The notes: a model not told the origin generated them from the letters alone. A stretch of DNA of 63,679 nt from Branchiibius sp. NY16-3462-2 (GCF_001594145.1 NZ_LVCF01000036.1:1-63679), one strand, 5' to 3'; shown: positions 34,162-42,827, counted from the first letter of the stretch. A program made the numbers and translations.

Positions 34162-35040
34162 ATGTATCACGTCGCCGAAGCCCAAACGCCCGACCACGAC
34201 AACGAGTTCGACGTCCACGTCACTGCCACTCGTTTCGCGGTGCCGCACCGCAAGAGCAAGATGCTCGCGGGTGCCCTGTTCGCCTACGCCAGCCGCGACG
34301 GCATGCACGACACCGTCCGGCATGCGTCCCACCAGATCGACCCGCACCAGCTGCGGATGGAGTTGTCGCAGTACGTGCCCACGGAGGGTCTGCGGGTCCT
34401 GCAGGGCACCGGGGTGCGTGATGAGTTGGTGTTCGCTGTGCCGTCCGTGCTGCAGCAGGCGCCGACCGCTATCGGGCACTACCGGTTGTTGCTGGGCCTG
34501 ACCGTGGCCGAGTTCTTCAGCGAGACCGGCGGCATCAGCGAGTTCTCCGTGATGGAGGAGCGCGGCGCCGTTCCGCCCGCCCTGCGCGAGGATCTGCCCA
34601 GCCTGTGTCGGGCGATCAATGTCGGGATCGCGCAGATGCTGGCCCCCCGTGGCCTGCACTCAACGATCCCGTCCGACCCACTGGCCCGTTGGAAGCGCTC
34701 CGACTCCCCGACGCCACCAGAGGGGTACGGCGACCTGAGCGAGTTGGCGCTGTCCCGCGACCACGAGCGCACCTCGGCCCGCGCGGCCCGTCGTGCACTG
34801 GGTGACTGGCCGGGCCGTGAGGTGGGCGTGACCGAGCGGGAGCTCGACGTGCTGCGGATGATCACCGAGGGACTGAGCAACCAGGAGATTGCCGATCGCA
34901 GCTTCCTGTCGATCAACTCGGTGAAGTCCTACATCAGGGCTGCCTACCGCAAGATCGACGTGTCGAGCCGGTCCAAAGCGGTGCTGTGGGGAGTCCAGAA
35001 CGGCCTCATGGAGCCTGAAGCCGCGGTCGTCGAGAACTGA
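34162..35040 (+). CDS. LuxR-type HTH protein with N-terminal domain resembling XcyI-type restriction enzymes, 292 aa
   Basis: Residues 216-281 are a LuxR/NarL C-terminal HTH (VTERELDVLRMITEGLSNQE, then INSVKSYIRAAYRKI). Residues about 20-165 are not a receiver domain. Segments IDPHQLRMELSQYVP, GVRDELVFAVPSVL and GHYRLLLGLTVAEFF recall the N-terminal half of XcyI/XmaI-type CCCGGG restriction endonucleases, where a YYRLLLG...F motif is typical. The catalytic half of those enzymes is absent. The start is ATG 34162 with GGAGG 5 nt before it. The next gene has an almost identical HTH and is 49 nt downstream. The restriction-enzyme resemblance is from memory of the family and is moderately sure. 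Confidence 0.65.
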   Translation: MYHVAEAQTPDHDNEFDVHVTATRFAVPHRKSKMLAGALFAYASRDGMHDTVRHASHQIDPHQLRMELSQYVPTEGLRVLQGTGVRDELVFAVPSVLQQAPTAIGHYRLLLGLTVAEFFSETGGISEFSVMEERGAVPPALREDLPSLCRAINVGIAQMLAPRGLHSTIPSDPLARWKRSDSPTPPEGYGDLSELALSRDHERTSARAARRALGDWPGREVGVTERELDVLRMITEGLSNQEIADRSFLSINSVKSYIRAAYRKIDVSSRSKAVLWGVQNGLMEPEAAVVEN

Positions 35041-35089
35041 CCTTCACCCCTAGGGGCGAAGCTGCAGGTAGGCGACTTATTCTTCCGGT

Positions 35090-35755
35090 ATGTCGCAGGA
35101 CGCCGACGCAACCCCCCTCCGGCTCGCGATCCGCAACGACTACGTCGTGGTCGTTCTCGGGATCGCGGCGATGCTGGAGCCGTACCAGGATCAGATCGAG
35201 ATCGTCGAAGTCATCGTCGGCGAATCCGGCGAGTGCACGCCGGTCGACATCACGCTGTACGACGCGTTCAGCCAGAGCCAGATCGACGGCAGCGACGTCG
35301 ATGACCTGCTGAACGATCCCGCGGCCGGCAAGGTCGTGGTGCTGACGTGGAACGTCAACCCCACCCTGGTGCGGCTGGCCACGGATAAGGGCGTCAGCGG
35401 CTACCTCTCCAAGTCAGTCGACGCGGCCGAATTAGCTGCCTCCTTGATGCGGATCCACGGTGGTGAAGTCGTCATCACCGACCAGACGACCCGGTCCAGC
35501 AAGGTCAGAGGTCAGTGGCCGGGCCGGGAGTACGGCCTCACCGCCCGCGAGGCAGAGGTCGTCTCCCTGGTGACGCAAGGGTTGTCCAACGAGGCCATCG
35601 CCAAACAGTCCTTCATCAGCATCAACTCGGTGAAGTCCTATATCCGCACCGCCTATCGCAAGATGGGCGTCACCACGCGTGCCCAGGCGGTGCTGTGGGG
35701 AGTGCAGCACGGCTTGCTGCCCGATCGTGGGCGGCTGACCCCCGACGCCGACTGA
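35090..35755 (+). CDS. LuxR/NarL-type regulator with atypical receiver-like domain, 221 aa
   Basis: The C-terminal HTH (about 145-212) has LTAREAEVVSLVTQGLSNEA and INSVKSYIRTAYRKMGV. The N-terminal 120 residues look like a response-regulator receiver: D58 in ITLYD is the candidate phospho-acceptor, T86 in VVLTWN and K108 in GYLSKS are the other conserved residues. The acidic pair at the start is reduced to RND, and no histidine kinase gene is beside it. It may be phosphorylated weakly or act as a pseudo-receiver. It forms a tandem with the XcyI-like/LuxR gene upstream. Confidence 0.8.
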   Translation: MSQDADATPLRLAIRNDYVVVVLGIAAMLEPYQDQIEIVEVIVGESGECTPVDITLYDAFSQSQIDGSDVDDLLNDPAAGKVVVLTWNVNPTLVRLATDKGVSGYLSKSVDAAELAASLMRIHGGEVVITDQTTRSSKVRGQWPGREYGLTAREAEVVSLVTQGLSNEAIAKQSFISINSVKSYIRTAYRKMGVTTRAQAVLWGVQHGLLPDRGRLTPDAD

Positions 35756-35774
35756 CGGCTTGCCGATTGGCGTA

Positions 35775-36443
35775 TCAGTCCGTCAGTCCCGCCCGCGCCA
35801 CAATCGTCGCGAGCTCCTGGCGGCTGGAGATCCCCAGCTTGCGGTTGATGCTCTCTTGATGGGTCTTCACCGTGCTCAGGCTCAGGAACATGGCGCCGGC
35901 CACCTCCGCGAGGGTTTGTGGCCCGCACAGCGCAATCGCCACTTGCTGCTCCCGCTGGGACAACCGGCGCCAGGCCTGCGGTGGCTCGATCGTCGTGCCG
36001 GTGCTCGCGCGGGCGAACAGAGCCGGCACCTTGTCCGGTGACACCACACCGGCACCGCCGGCCACTCGGCGTACACCGTCCAGAATGTCTTGTGGCGCAG
36101 CGGATTTCAGCAGGAAGCCGTGCGCGCCAGCCTCGATCGAGCGGAACATCATGTCGTCGGTGTCCCAGGTCGTCAGGACCAGCACAGCAGGCGGATCGGC
36201 GAGCTCGCGCAACTGCGCGGTCGTCGTAATGCCGTCCTGTCGCTTCATCCGGACGTCCAACAGGACGACGTCGACTGGTTGCGTCGCAAGCAGGGGCAGC
36301 ACTTCGTCGCCGTCCTCCGCGCTCGCGACGACCTCGATATCCGCAGCGGTCGTGAGGATGGCTTCGAGGCCCGATCGCACCATGGGTTCGTCGTCGACGA
36401 TGAGCACCCGGATCGGGGTGGCGCTCATCGATGTGGGGCTCAT
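35775..36443 (-). CDS. NarL-type response regulator (system 1), 222 aa
   Basis: Receiver: IRVLIVDDEPMVRSGLEAIL with D17/D18, phospho-acceptor D63 in VVLLDVRM, T in LVLTTWD and K in GFLLKSAAP. The output HTH is LSQREQQVAIALCGPQTLAE with TVKTHQESINRKLGISSRQE. The start ATG 36443 overlaps the stop of the sensor kinase by 4 nt, so kinase and regulator are coupled. A paralogous pair lies at 38551-40530. Confidence 0.92.
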   Translation of the reverse strand: MSPTSMSATPIRVLIVDDEPMVRSGLEAILTTAADIEVVASAEDGDEVLPLLATQPVDVVLLDVRMKRQDGITTTAQLRELADPPAVLVLTTWDTDDMMFRSIEAGAHGFLLKSAAPQDILDGVRRVAGGAGVVSPDKVPALFARASTGTTIEPPQAWRRLSQREQQVAIALCGPQTLAEVAGAMFLSLSTVKTHQESINRKLGISSRQELATIVARAGLTD

Positions 36444-37723
36444 CGAGGCACCGCCCCGTCGGTCGCGACCGAAGCCCGCCACGGCAGTTGCGCCAGAGCC
36501 CGGAAGGCGTGCTCATCCTCATCGATCCAGGCCCAGCTCTGACCGCCGAACTGCGCTGCGCGCTCGCTGATCCCGGTCAACCCGCCGCCCGGTTGCAACG
36601 GTGCGACGGCGCCGTCGGGCAGGCGGTTGGCCACCCCGATCCGTAGGCCCTCGCCCGGGTCGGCGCTCAGATCCAGACGGATGGGTGAGCCGGGCGCGTG
36701 CCGCCGGGCGTTGGTCAACATCTCCTGGGTGATCCGGTAGGCAGCAGCGCTCAACGCAGGGTCGATCGCGGGATCCACGAAGACGGTCGCCGCCACGATG
36801 CTGCCCGCGGCCATGGATTCCTCCAGCAACGTCCGCAGGTCCGCGAGGGTGGGCACCGCAGCCGCTGCGTCGGGTGAATCCGGTTGCCGCAGAACGCTCA
36901 ACAGCGAATGCAGGTCATCGATCGACTGGGCTGCGGCCTCTCGGACGACCCGTGCGCTCTGCGCGATGCCCGGATCATCGGTGCCGGCCCCGGACGCCTT
37001 CAGCTCCAACGCCCCCGCGTGTAGGGACAGCAACGACAACCGGTGCCCCATCGCATCGTGGACCTCCCGAGCGATCCGCTCCCGCTCGGCCTGCCGGGAC
37101 ACTTCTTGACCCAGCTCGGCGAGTTGGTTCTCCTGCCGGGCCGACGTCGATTGCACCGATCGCAATGCGCGACGGCTGCGCAGCAGCAGACCGATCGCCA
37201 CGGCCGCGCCCAGCAGGATCACGCTGATCAGTGCGACCAGCCACCAGGGGAAGGTCTGCCCGTTGCGGATCAGGGACGTCGTGCGCCAGAGTGACTGGTC
37301 GTTGACCAGCGGGCGGGTATCACGCCACACGCTGTAGAACACCGCGACCGTCGTGGCGGCACCGCACACCCCGAGCCACCAACGGTTGGTCTGGGAGGCC
37401 AGCACGGCGACGAGGAAGACCAGCGCGGGCAACGCGTCCAGGGGCAGCAGCAGCGGCACGACGCAGGCGATGAGGTTCAGGGCGACCGGCCAACGCCACC
37501 GCCAGATGACCGCGATCGCGAGGGCGAGGCCGGCGAGGGCGCTGGCCGTCGCAAAGTCGTCCAGGACCGCGTTGCCGTTGTTGTGGCGCCCGGCGTTGTC
37601 GAAGCCCGCCGCCATCACGGCACTGAGCGCGCACGCGAGCACGAGCAACGTCGTACGCGTTGCCTGCAGTGCTCGCTGGGCGGTCATGGGCACAAAGTAG
37701 GGCGCGGCACCGACACCGGTCAT
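36440..37723 (-). CDS. Sensor histidine kinase, HisKA_3 type (system 1), about 427 aa
   Basis: Several membrane helices in the first 190 residues include a DUF-like sensor with a WRDTRPLVNDQSLWR loop. A coiled stretch and the dimerisation/phosphorylation motif AREVHDAMGHRLSLLSLHAG follow (H222 counted from 37723). The HATPase_c region has N-box ITQEMLTNARRHAPG and G-box GGGLTGISERA. It phosphorylates the overlapping regulator. The signal is not known; the short extracellular loops suggest a membrane-state or small-molecule cue. An alternative start at 37687 drops 12 residues. Confidence 0.9.
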   Translation of the reverse strand: MTGVGAAPYFVPMTAQRALQATRTTLLVLACALSAVMAAGFDNAGRHNNGNAVLDDFATASALAGLALAIAVIWRWRWPVALNLIACVVPLLLPLDALPALVFLVAVLASQTNRWWLGVCGAATTVAVFYSVWRDTRPLVNDQSLWRTTSLIRNGQTFPWWLVALISVILLGAAVAIGLLLRSRRALRSVQSTSARQENQLAELGQEVSRQAERERIAREVHDAMGHRLSLLSLHAGALELKASGAGTDDPGIAQSARVVREAAAQSIDDLHSLLSVLRQPDSPDAAAAVPTLADLRTLLEESMAAGSIVAATVFVDPAIDPALSAAAYRITQEMLTNARRHAPGSPIRLDLSADPGEGLRIGVANRLPDGAVAPLQPGGGLTGISERAAQFGGQSWAWIDEDEHAFRALAQLPWRASVATDGAVPR

Positions 37724-37846
37724 CGGATGATCTGCCGATGGTCAGGATCGGCGGATCGACCGATCAGAAGCAGCCGTTTCCCCGAAGCGGCCGACCGGGC
37801 GCTCCCGGTGGACTGTTCCCAACAGCCCAACCGAGAGGAAGAAACC

Positions 37847-38476
37847 ATGAATGCTCAACCCCCGCAGGAGTTTTCGCACTACCCGGCGGTGCCGCCGACG
37901 CCGCCCAAGCAGCGTAGTTGGTTCGCCCGGCACACGATCCTGACCGCGCTGATCGGTCTGGCCGTGCTCATCGCGATCATCGTGGCCGCTTCCGGGGGCG
38001 GGAAGTCAGGTGAGACAAGCGCGCCCGCAGCCTCCTCGCCCGCTGGCGCAGCATCGGCCAGCGAGGCTCCCGCAGCGAAGGATCCCGGGATCGGGACACC
38101 GGTGCGCGACGGCAAGTTCGAGTTCACCGTCGCGAAGGTGGAGAGCGGTAAGAAGCAGGTCGGTGAGCAGTACCTCGAGCAGACCGCACAGGGCAGCTAC
38201 ACCCTGGTGCACCTCAGTGTGAAGAACATCGGCGACGAAGCGCAGTCCTTCAGCGACAGCGACCAGAAGCTGATTGGTGCGGACGGCAAGCAGTACAGCG
38301 CCGACTCGATGGCCGGGTCCGCGATCAAGAACAACGATGTCCTCTTCGCCCAGATCAACCCCGGCAACGCCGTCGACGGGATCCTGGTCTTCGACCTGCC
38401 CGCTGGAGCGGTGCCGGCAAAGCTGGAGTTGCACGACTCACCGTTCTCCGGTGGCGTCACCGTCGCGCTGAAGTAA
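37847..38476 (+). CDS. Membrane-anchored DUF4352 protein, 209 aa
   Basis: Pro-rich cytosolic N-terminus, one membrane helix at about 29-49 (TILTALIGLAVLIAIIVAA), an Ala/Ser-rich linker, then an extracellular beta-sandwich of the DUF4352 type (about 80-209): KFEFTVAKVESGKKQ, GSYTLVHLSVKNIGDEAQSF and VDGILVFDLPAG. GAGAGG-like GAGAGGAAG lies before the ATG. It stands between two paralogous two-component systems and could be an accessory sensor or target of either; that is inference. Confidence 0.83.
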   Translation: MNAQPPQEFSHYPAVPPTPPKQRSWFARHTILTALIGLAVLIAIIVAASGGGKSGETSAPAASSPAGAASASEAPAAKDPGIGTPVRDGKFEFTVAKVESGKKQVGEQYLEQTAQGSYTLVHLSVKNIGDEAQSFSDSDQKLIGADGKQYSADSMAGSAIKNNDVLFAQINPGNAVDGILVFDLPAGAVPAKLELHDSPFSGGVTVALK

Positions 38477-38496
38477 CGGGCGCCAGCCCGATCCGA

Positions 38497-38534
38497 ACGT
38501 ACGCCGAGTGCGCGAGTCCGCACTCGGCGTACGT
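38497..38534. terminator. Bidirectional hairpin with 16-bp perfect stem
   Basis: ACGTACGCCGAGTGCG pairs with its exact complement across the 6-nt loop CGAGTC. It lies between the convergent DUF4352 gene and response regulator 2 and can end transcription from both sides. The stem is built on the CGTACGCCGA word common in this genome. Confidence 0.8.
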
Positions 38535-38550
38535 CATGGTCGGGGTTGGG

Positions 38551-39219
38551 TCAGATCAAGCCGGCGTGGGCGGCGATGACCGCCAACTCGTGCCGGCTGC
38601 TCACCCCGAGTTTGCGCTGGGCACTCTCCATGTGGCTCTTCAAAGTGCTTTTGGCCACGAACATGCGGGCGGCAACCTCATCCAGACTGCCCGGACCGCT
38701 CAACGCGACGATGGCTTCGCGTTCGCGCGGCGACAGGGTCCGGACCGCGTCGCGGGCCTGCGCGCGCATCACCGTGTCGGAGCTCGCGGCGGCTGACAGG
38801 ACAGCGTGCACCGGCGACTGGCTGAGCGCTCCGCGTCCGGCGGCCACTGCCCTGATCCCGTCGGGGATGTCCAACCCGGCGTCTGTCTTGAGCAGGAAGC
38901 CCGCGGCACCGGCTCCGATTGCTTGCAGCGTCACCGCGTCGGAGTCCCACGTGGTGAGGATGAGCACCGCCGGCGGATTGTCTAGGGCCACGATCCTGCG
39001 GGTCACGGCAACCCCGTCCTCACCGGGCATCCGGATGTCGAGCAGCACCACGTCGGGTGCCTCGGACTCGATCCGGGCCAGGGCCTCGGGGCCGTCGGCA
39101 GCTTCACCAAACACGACGATGTCGGAGGTGGTCCCGATGATCGCCGACAATCCGGAGCGGACCATTGGCTCGTCGTCGACCAGGAGCACGCGGATGGCAG
39201 CGGGCGGCTGGTCGCTCAT
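38551..39219 (-). CDS. NarL-type response regulator (system 2), 222 aa
   Basis: Receiver with IRVLLVDDEPMVRSGLSAII, phospho-acceptor D61 in VVLLDIRMPGEDG, T in LILTTWD and K in GFLLKTDAG. HTH output is LSPREREAIVALSGPGSLDE with TLKSHMESAQRKLGVSSRHE. The sequence is clearly paralogous to the regulator at 35775 over its whole length. The partner kinase gene is 24 nt upstream. Confidence 0.92.
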   Translation of the reverse strand: MSDQPPAAIRVLLVDDEPMVRSGLSAIIGTTSDIVVFGEAADGPEALARIESEAPDVVLLDIRMPGEDGVAVTRRIVALDNPPAVLILTTWDSDAVTLQAIGAGAAGFLLKTDAGLDIPDGIRAVAAGRGALSQSPVHAVLSAAASSDTVMRAQARDAVRTLSPREREAIVALSGPGSLDEVAARMFVAKSTLKSHMESAQRKLGVSSRHELAVIAAHAGLI

Positions 39220-39243
39220 CCGGTGTCCTCCGAAGGGGGTCGC

Positions 39244-40530
39244 TCAGGGGGCTTTTGCGTCGGGCCAGGGTAGGTGCACGGTCGTCCGGAAGACCGGGGT
39301 GTCACCAGACCCGGTGGAGACATTGTGCTCAATGGCCGCCGCGGCGTCACCACCGGCTCGTCGGGCTCGCTCCCGGACACCCAACAGGCCGTTGCCCTCG
39401 GTGAACTCCTGCGCAGCGGTCGCGGGCAGTTGGTTCACCGCGGTGATGTCGGCGCCGTCCTGCGGTGTGACGTCGATGTGGATGCGCAACGGTTGGTCCG
39501 GTGCGTGCTTGCGGGCGTTGGTGAGCAACTCCTGCACGATCCGATAACAGTCGCGGCTGAACTCCGGATCCAACGGGCCCGCATCGTCCACGAAAAACGT
39601 GGCCGTGATCGGGGTGCCCGCCAGCCGGGTCTCCTCCAGTAGCTGCGGCACCTCGGCCAGACCGGGCAATCCGTCGTGCAGGTTAGGGGTCTGTGGATCG
39701 CGCAACATGGCCAGCAGTGCCCGCAGGTCGGCCGCGGACTGTTGGGCGTTCTCCTGCACGACCCGGGCGCTGCGGGCCAGCGACTCGTTGCCCCCGGCCT
39801 GCATCTCCAACGCGCTGGCGTGCAGATTCAACAGGCTCAGCCGGTGGCCAAGGGCGTCGTGCACTTCGCGGGCGACCTCTTCGCGCTCCTGCTGACGCAG
39901 CAACCGCTCACTCAGTTGGCCGACTTCACCGCGGGCCTGTGCGGCTTCCCGTTCGGCGCGGTGGGCGCGTCGCCAATCACGCACCAGGGCCGCCAGACCG
40001 ATCACCACCCCGACGATGAGCGCGGTCAGCGCGATGACCAGCCACCACGGGAAGCTCTGGTCGTCGCGCATCGCCAGGACGTTGCGCCAGAACGACGTGT
40101 CGTGGGAGCGCCGCTGGGTGTCCCGCCAGATCGAGACGAAGATCGCGAGGGTGGCGGCCGCGGAGCAGAGGACCCGCGAGCGCCGCCGGACGTCGGCGAT
40201 CAGCACGTTGAACATCAGGATCGTCGGGGCCATCCCGCCCAATGGCAGCACGATGGTCAGGGCCGAGGAGATCAGACTCAACTGCACCGGCCACCGACCA
40301 CGCCACACGGTCAGCACCGCCAGGCTGAGCACCACGACGATCTCGACGACGGTGACCACCGGGTCGACGTCCTTGGGCCAGTTGATCTCCAGTTGTGGAT
40401 TTTTGGCAGCGGTCGCGAGCAGCACGGCCACCAGTCCGGTCAGCGCACAGGCGACCACGATCAACACCGACCGCACGAGCGACCACGGGTCGACGGGCCG
40501 ACCTGTGGGAGAGCTGTCCATGCTGGCCAT
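39244..40530 (-). CDS. Sensor histidine kinase, HisKA_3 type (system 2), about 428 aa
   Basis: Membrane sensor half with the loop WRDTQRRSHDTSFWR, recognisably like WRDTRPLVNDQSLWR in system 1, and a helix ending QSFPWWLVIALTAL. Phosphorylation motif AREVHDALGHRLSLLNLHAS (H224 counted from 40530) and HATPase_c motifs IVQELLTNARKHAPD and GNGLLGVRERARR follow. The start is uncertain among ATGs at 40530 and 40521. The two systems arose by duplication of a kinase-regulator unit. Confidence 0.9.
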   Translation of the reverse strand: MASMDSSPTGRPVDPWSLVRSVLIVVACALTGLVAVLLATAAKNPQLEINWPKDVDPVVTVVEIVVVLSLAVLTVWRGRWPVQLSLISSALTIVLPLGGMAPTILMFNVLIADVRRRSRVLCSAAATLAIFVSIWRDTQRRSHDTSFWRNVLAMRDDQSFPWWLVIALTALIVGVVIGLAALVRDWRRAHRAEREAAQARGEVGQLSERLLRQQEREEVAREVHDALGHRLSLLNLHASALEMQAGGNESLARSARVVQENAQQSAADLRALLAMLRDPQTPNLHDGLPGLAEVPQLLEETRLAGTPITATFFVDDAGPLDPEFSRDCYRIVQELLTNARKHAPDQPLRIHIDVTPQDGADITAVNQLPATAAQEFTEGNGLLGVRERARRAGGDAAAAIEHNVSTGSGDTPVFRTTVHLPWPDAKAP

Positions 40531-40587
40531 AAGCAAACGTTAGGGGTTGTGTCGAGTCAGAAAGATCCACTCTTCGCGTAACACCCG

Positions 40588-40660
40588 CCTCCGCTGAACG
40601 AAGGAGGTTGAAATGGTCGGTTCGGTGGAAGCCATTAGCAGGCCAGACACGATGAAATAG
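40588..40660 (+). promoter_or_regulatory. Possible leader peptide (15 codons) with strong, maskable ribosome binding site
   Basis: AAGGAGGT at 40601-40608, the best Shine-Dalgarno in the window, precedes an ATG at 40613 that opens a 15-codon frame (MVGSVEAISRPDTMK) ending at TAG 40660. CCTCC at 40588-40592 can pair with the GGAGG at 40603-40607 and hide it. It sits in the 263-nt gap before the FAD oxidoreductase gene. Translational regulation or attenuation is possible; no known leader type is recognised. Confidence 0.4.
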
Positions 40661-40793
40661 CACTACACCTGCGGAACCCACGGCAACCGCCATGCCCGTG
40701 TGCGAGCCCAGGTGCATAAACGTCCTGCGGCGTGTTTGGTTGGGTGACTAGCCAGGGGGTTCATTCCGCGGGGGCTGAGGGAACGGGGGTAGC

Positions 40794-42170
40794 GTGCCTA
40801 CGGTGCGCGCCCCCGTTCCTGCATCTAACGGGCGAGTTTCCTTCTGGTGGCAGCAGCTTGGCGGTGGCGACATCACCCGCCCGCAGCTGGCCGGGCCCCT
40901 GTCGGTCGACGTGTGCATCGTCGGTGGCGGCTATACAGGTTTGTGGACCGCCTACTACCTCAAGCAGATTCAGCCCTCGCTGTCTGTCGCAGTGCTCGAA
41001 CGGGAGTTCATCGGGTACGGCGCGTCGGGGCGGAACGGGGGCTGGTTGACTGCCGCTCTGCCCGGGTCACGAGCGGTGTTGGCCCGCTCCGGTGGCGAGG
41101 CCGGTGTGGCGGCGTTGGAGCAGGAGTTGCGCGACCAGGTGGACGAGGTGATCGCGGTCTGCGACCGCGAGGACATCGACGCCGACATCATCAAGGGTGG
41201 CGAACTGTCCGTCGCGACGTCGGGCCCGCAACTCGCGCGGTTGCGTGGGCACATCGCGCCGCCGTCGGCTTTCCTGTCCGCTATGGATGTCGCGTCGCGG
41301 ATAGCGATCGACGGCGCGCTGGGCGGGTCGTTCACCCTGCACTGTGCCCGGATCCAGCCGGCCAAGCTCGTCGTCGGGCTCGCGCGTGTCGTGGAGGCCG
41401 CCGGGGTGCAGCTGTTTGAAGGCACGCCGGCGACGTCCCTGGCGCCGGGTGAGGTGGGCACGCCGTTCGGGACTGTGTCGGCGGGCACTGTCCTGCGCGG
41501 CACGGAAGGTTTCACCGCAGTGCTCGCCGGGCAGCGACGTACCTGGTTGCCCATGAACTCCTCGATGATCGCGACCGACCCTCTGCCGCAATCGTTTTGG
41601 GACTCCATCGGCTGGTCCGGTTACGAGGTCCTGGGCGATGAGGCCAATGCCTGCATCTACGCGCAGCGCACCGCCGACGACCGGATCGCGATCGGCGGCC
41701 GTGGGGTGCCCTACCGCTACGGGTCGCGCACCGACGTCGACGGACAGACGCCGCAACGGACCGTCGAGGAGCTCTATGGCGCGTTGGTCCGGCTCTTCCC
41801 GGCCGCGGAGGGCATCGGCATCGCGCACGCGTGGTCCGGGGTGCTGGGTGTGCCGCGCGACTGGTCGGCGACCGTGACCTTCGATCCCGCGACCCGGGTG
41901 GGATTCGCCGGCGGTTACGTCGGGCACGGGGTGACGTCGTCCTCCCTGGCCGGGCGGACGCTGGCCGAGCTGGCGCTGGGGGTCTCCACTCGACGTACCT
42001 CATTGCCCTGGGTCAACCGCGCAGTCCGCAAGTGGGAGCCAGAACCGTTGCGCTGGTTGGGAGTTCATGGCATGTACGCCGCGTATCGCTTTGCGGATCG
42101 CCGCGAGTCCGCCACGGATCGGCCCTCCCGCGTGGCAGCTATCGCGGACGTCGTCTCCCGCCGGCCGTAG
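40794..42170 (+). CDS. FAD-dependent oxidoreductase (DAO family), 458 aa
   Basis: D-amino-acid-oxidase-type flavoprotein. The dinucleotide site is VDVCIVGGGYTGLWTAYYLK (GGGYTG 44-49), followed by GYGASGRNGGWLT, the pattern of the PuuB/OrdL gamma-glutamylputrescine oxidase-like subgroup. The C-terminal FAD contact is FAGGYVGHGVTSSSLAGRTLA. It probably oxidises an amine or amino acid; no polyamine or amino-acid genes are nearby. GTG start at 40794. A possible structured leader lies upstream. Confidence 0.85.
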   Translation: MPTVRAPVPASNGRVSFWWQQLGGGDITRPQLAGPLSVDVCIVGGGYTGLWTAYYLKQIQPSLSVAVLEREFIGYGASGRNGGWLTAALPGSRAVLARSGGEAGVAALEQELRDQVDEVIAVCDREDIDADIIKGGELSVATSGPQLARLRGHIAPPSAFLSAMDVASRIAIDGALGGSFTLHCARIQPAKLVVGLARVVEAAGVQLFEGTPATSLAPGEVGTPFGTVSAGTVLRGTEGFTAVLAGQRRTWLPMNSSMIATDPLPQSFWDSIGWSGYEVLGDEANACIYAQRTADDRIAIGGRGVPYRYGSRTDVDGQTPQRTVEELYGALVRLFPAAEGIGIAHAWSGVLGVPRDWSATVTFDPATRVGFAGGYVGHGVTSSSLAGRTLAELALGVSTRRTSLPWVNRAVRKWEPEPLRWLGVHGMYAAYRFADRRESATDRPSRVAAIADVVSRRP

Positions 42171-42179
42171 TCTTCGCGC

Positions 42180-42770
42180 ATGGAGTGGGCACCGCGGACC
42201 GTTGTAACGACGTCGCTGCAGATGACCTCGCCGTCCCAGTTGCGGCCCGCGGGTCCCACGCCGGACGGGGTGCGGTTCGAGCGGGTGCTGACGCCGACGC
42301 CGGAATTCGTGCGGTGGCTGTATTCGGCGGTGGGCGGCCCGTGGACCTGGACCGACTGCATCCGCTGGACCCGCTCGCAGTGGGCGTCCGATCTCGCCCT
42401 GCCCGGCACCGAGATCTGGGTGGCGTACGCCGATGGCGCACCCGCCGGGTATGTACACCTGGGTGGGTCAACCGACGGTGACGCGCAGGCGGTGGAGATC
42501 AAGTACTTCGGTTTGCTCGAGCACGCGATCGGGAAGGGGATCGGGGGCGCTTTGCTGACCCACGCCGTACGTCGCGCGTGGGAGTTGCCCGCCGACCACG
42601 GCCTGCCGCCCGCCCAGCGGGTGTGGCTGCACACCTGCTCACTCGATGGGCCGGCCGCCTTGCCGAACTACCGCGCTCGCGGCTTCGTCGACTTTGCCGA
42701 GGTCACGACGGAAGAAGTGGTCCCGGTCGAGCCGCTGGGCACCTGGGTCTCGACCGGCGGTCCGCAGTAG
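42180..42770 (+). CDS. GNAT family N-acetyltransferase, 196 aa
   Basis: Acetyltransferase domain with the acetyl-CoA loop GLLEHAIGKGIGGALLTHAV (about 115-134; Q/R-x-x-G-x-G/A is here A-I-G-K-G-I-G-G) and C-terminal PAALPNYRARGFVDF, where the tyrosine is the likely general acid. WTWTDCIRWTRSQW is characteristic of a subgroup of actinobacterial GNATs of unknown substrate. It starts 9 nt after the FAD oxidoreductase and is probably cotranscribed. Confidence 0.82.
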   Translation: MEWAPRTVVTTSLQMTSPSQLRPAGPTPDGVRFERVLTPTPEFVRWLYSAVGGPWTWTDCIRWTRSQWASDLALPGTEIWVAYADGAPAGYVHLGGSTDGDAQAVEIKYFGLLEHAIGKGIGGALLTHAVRRAWELPADHGLPPAQRVWLHTCSLDGPAALPNYRARGFVDFAEVTTEEVVPVEPLGTWVSTGGPQ

Positions 42771-42827
42771 CGGTTGGAGGCCCCTTGGGGGTGAGGGCCG
42801 TGCAGTTGTCGCTGGTAGGACAGGGCG

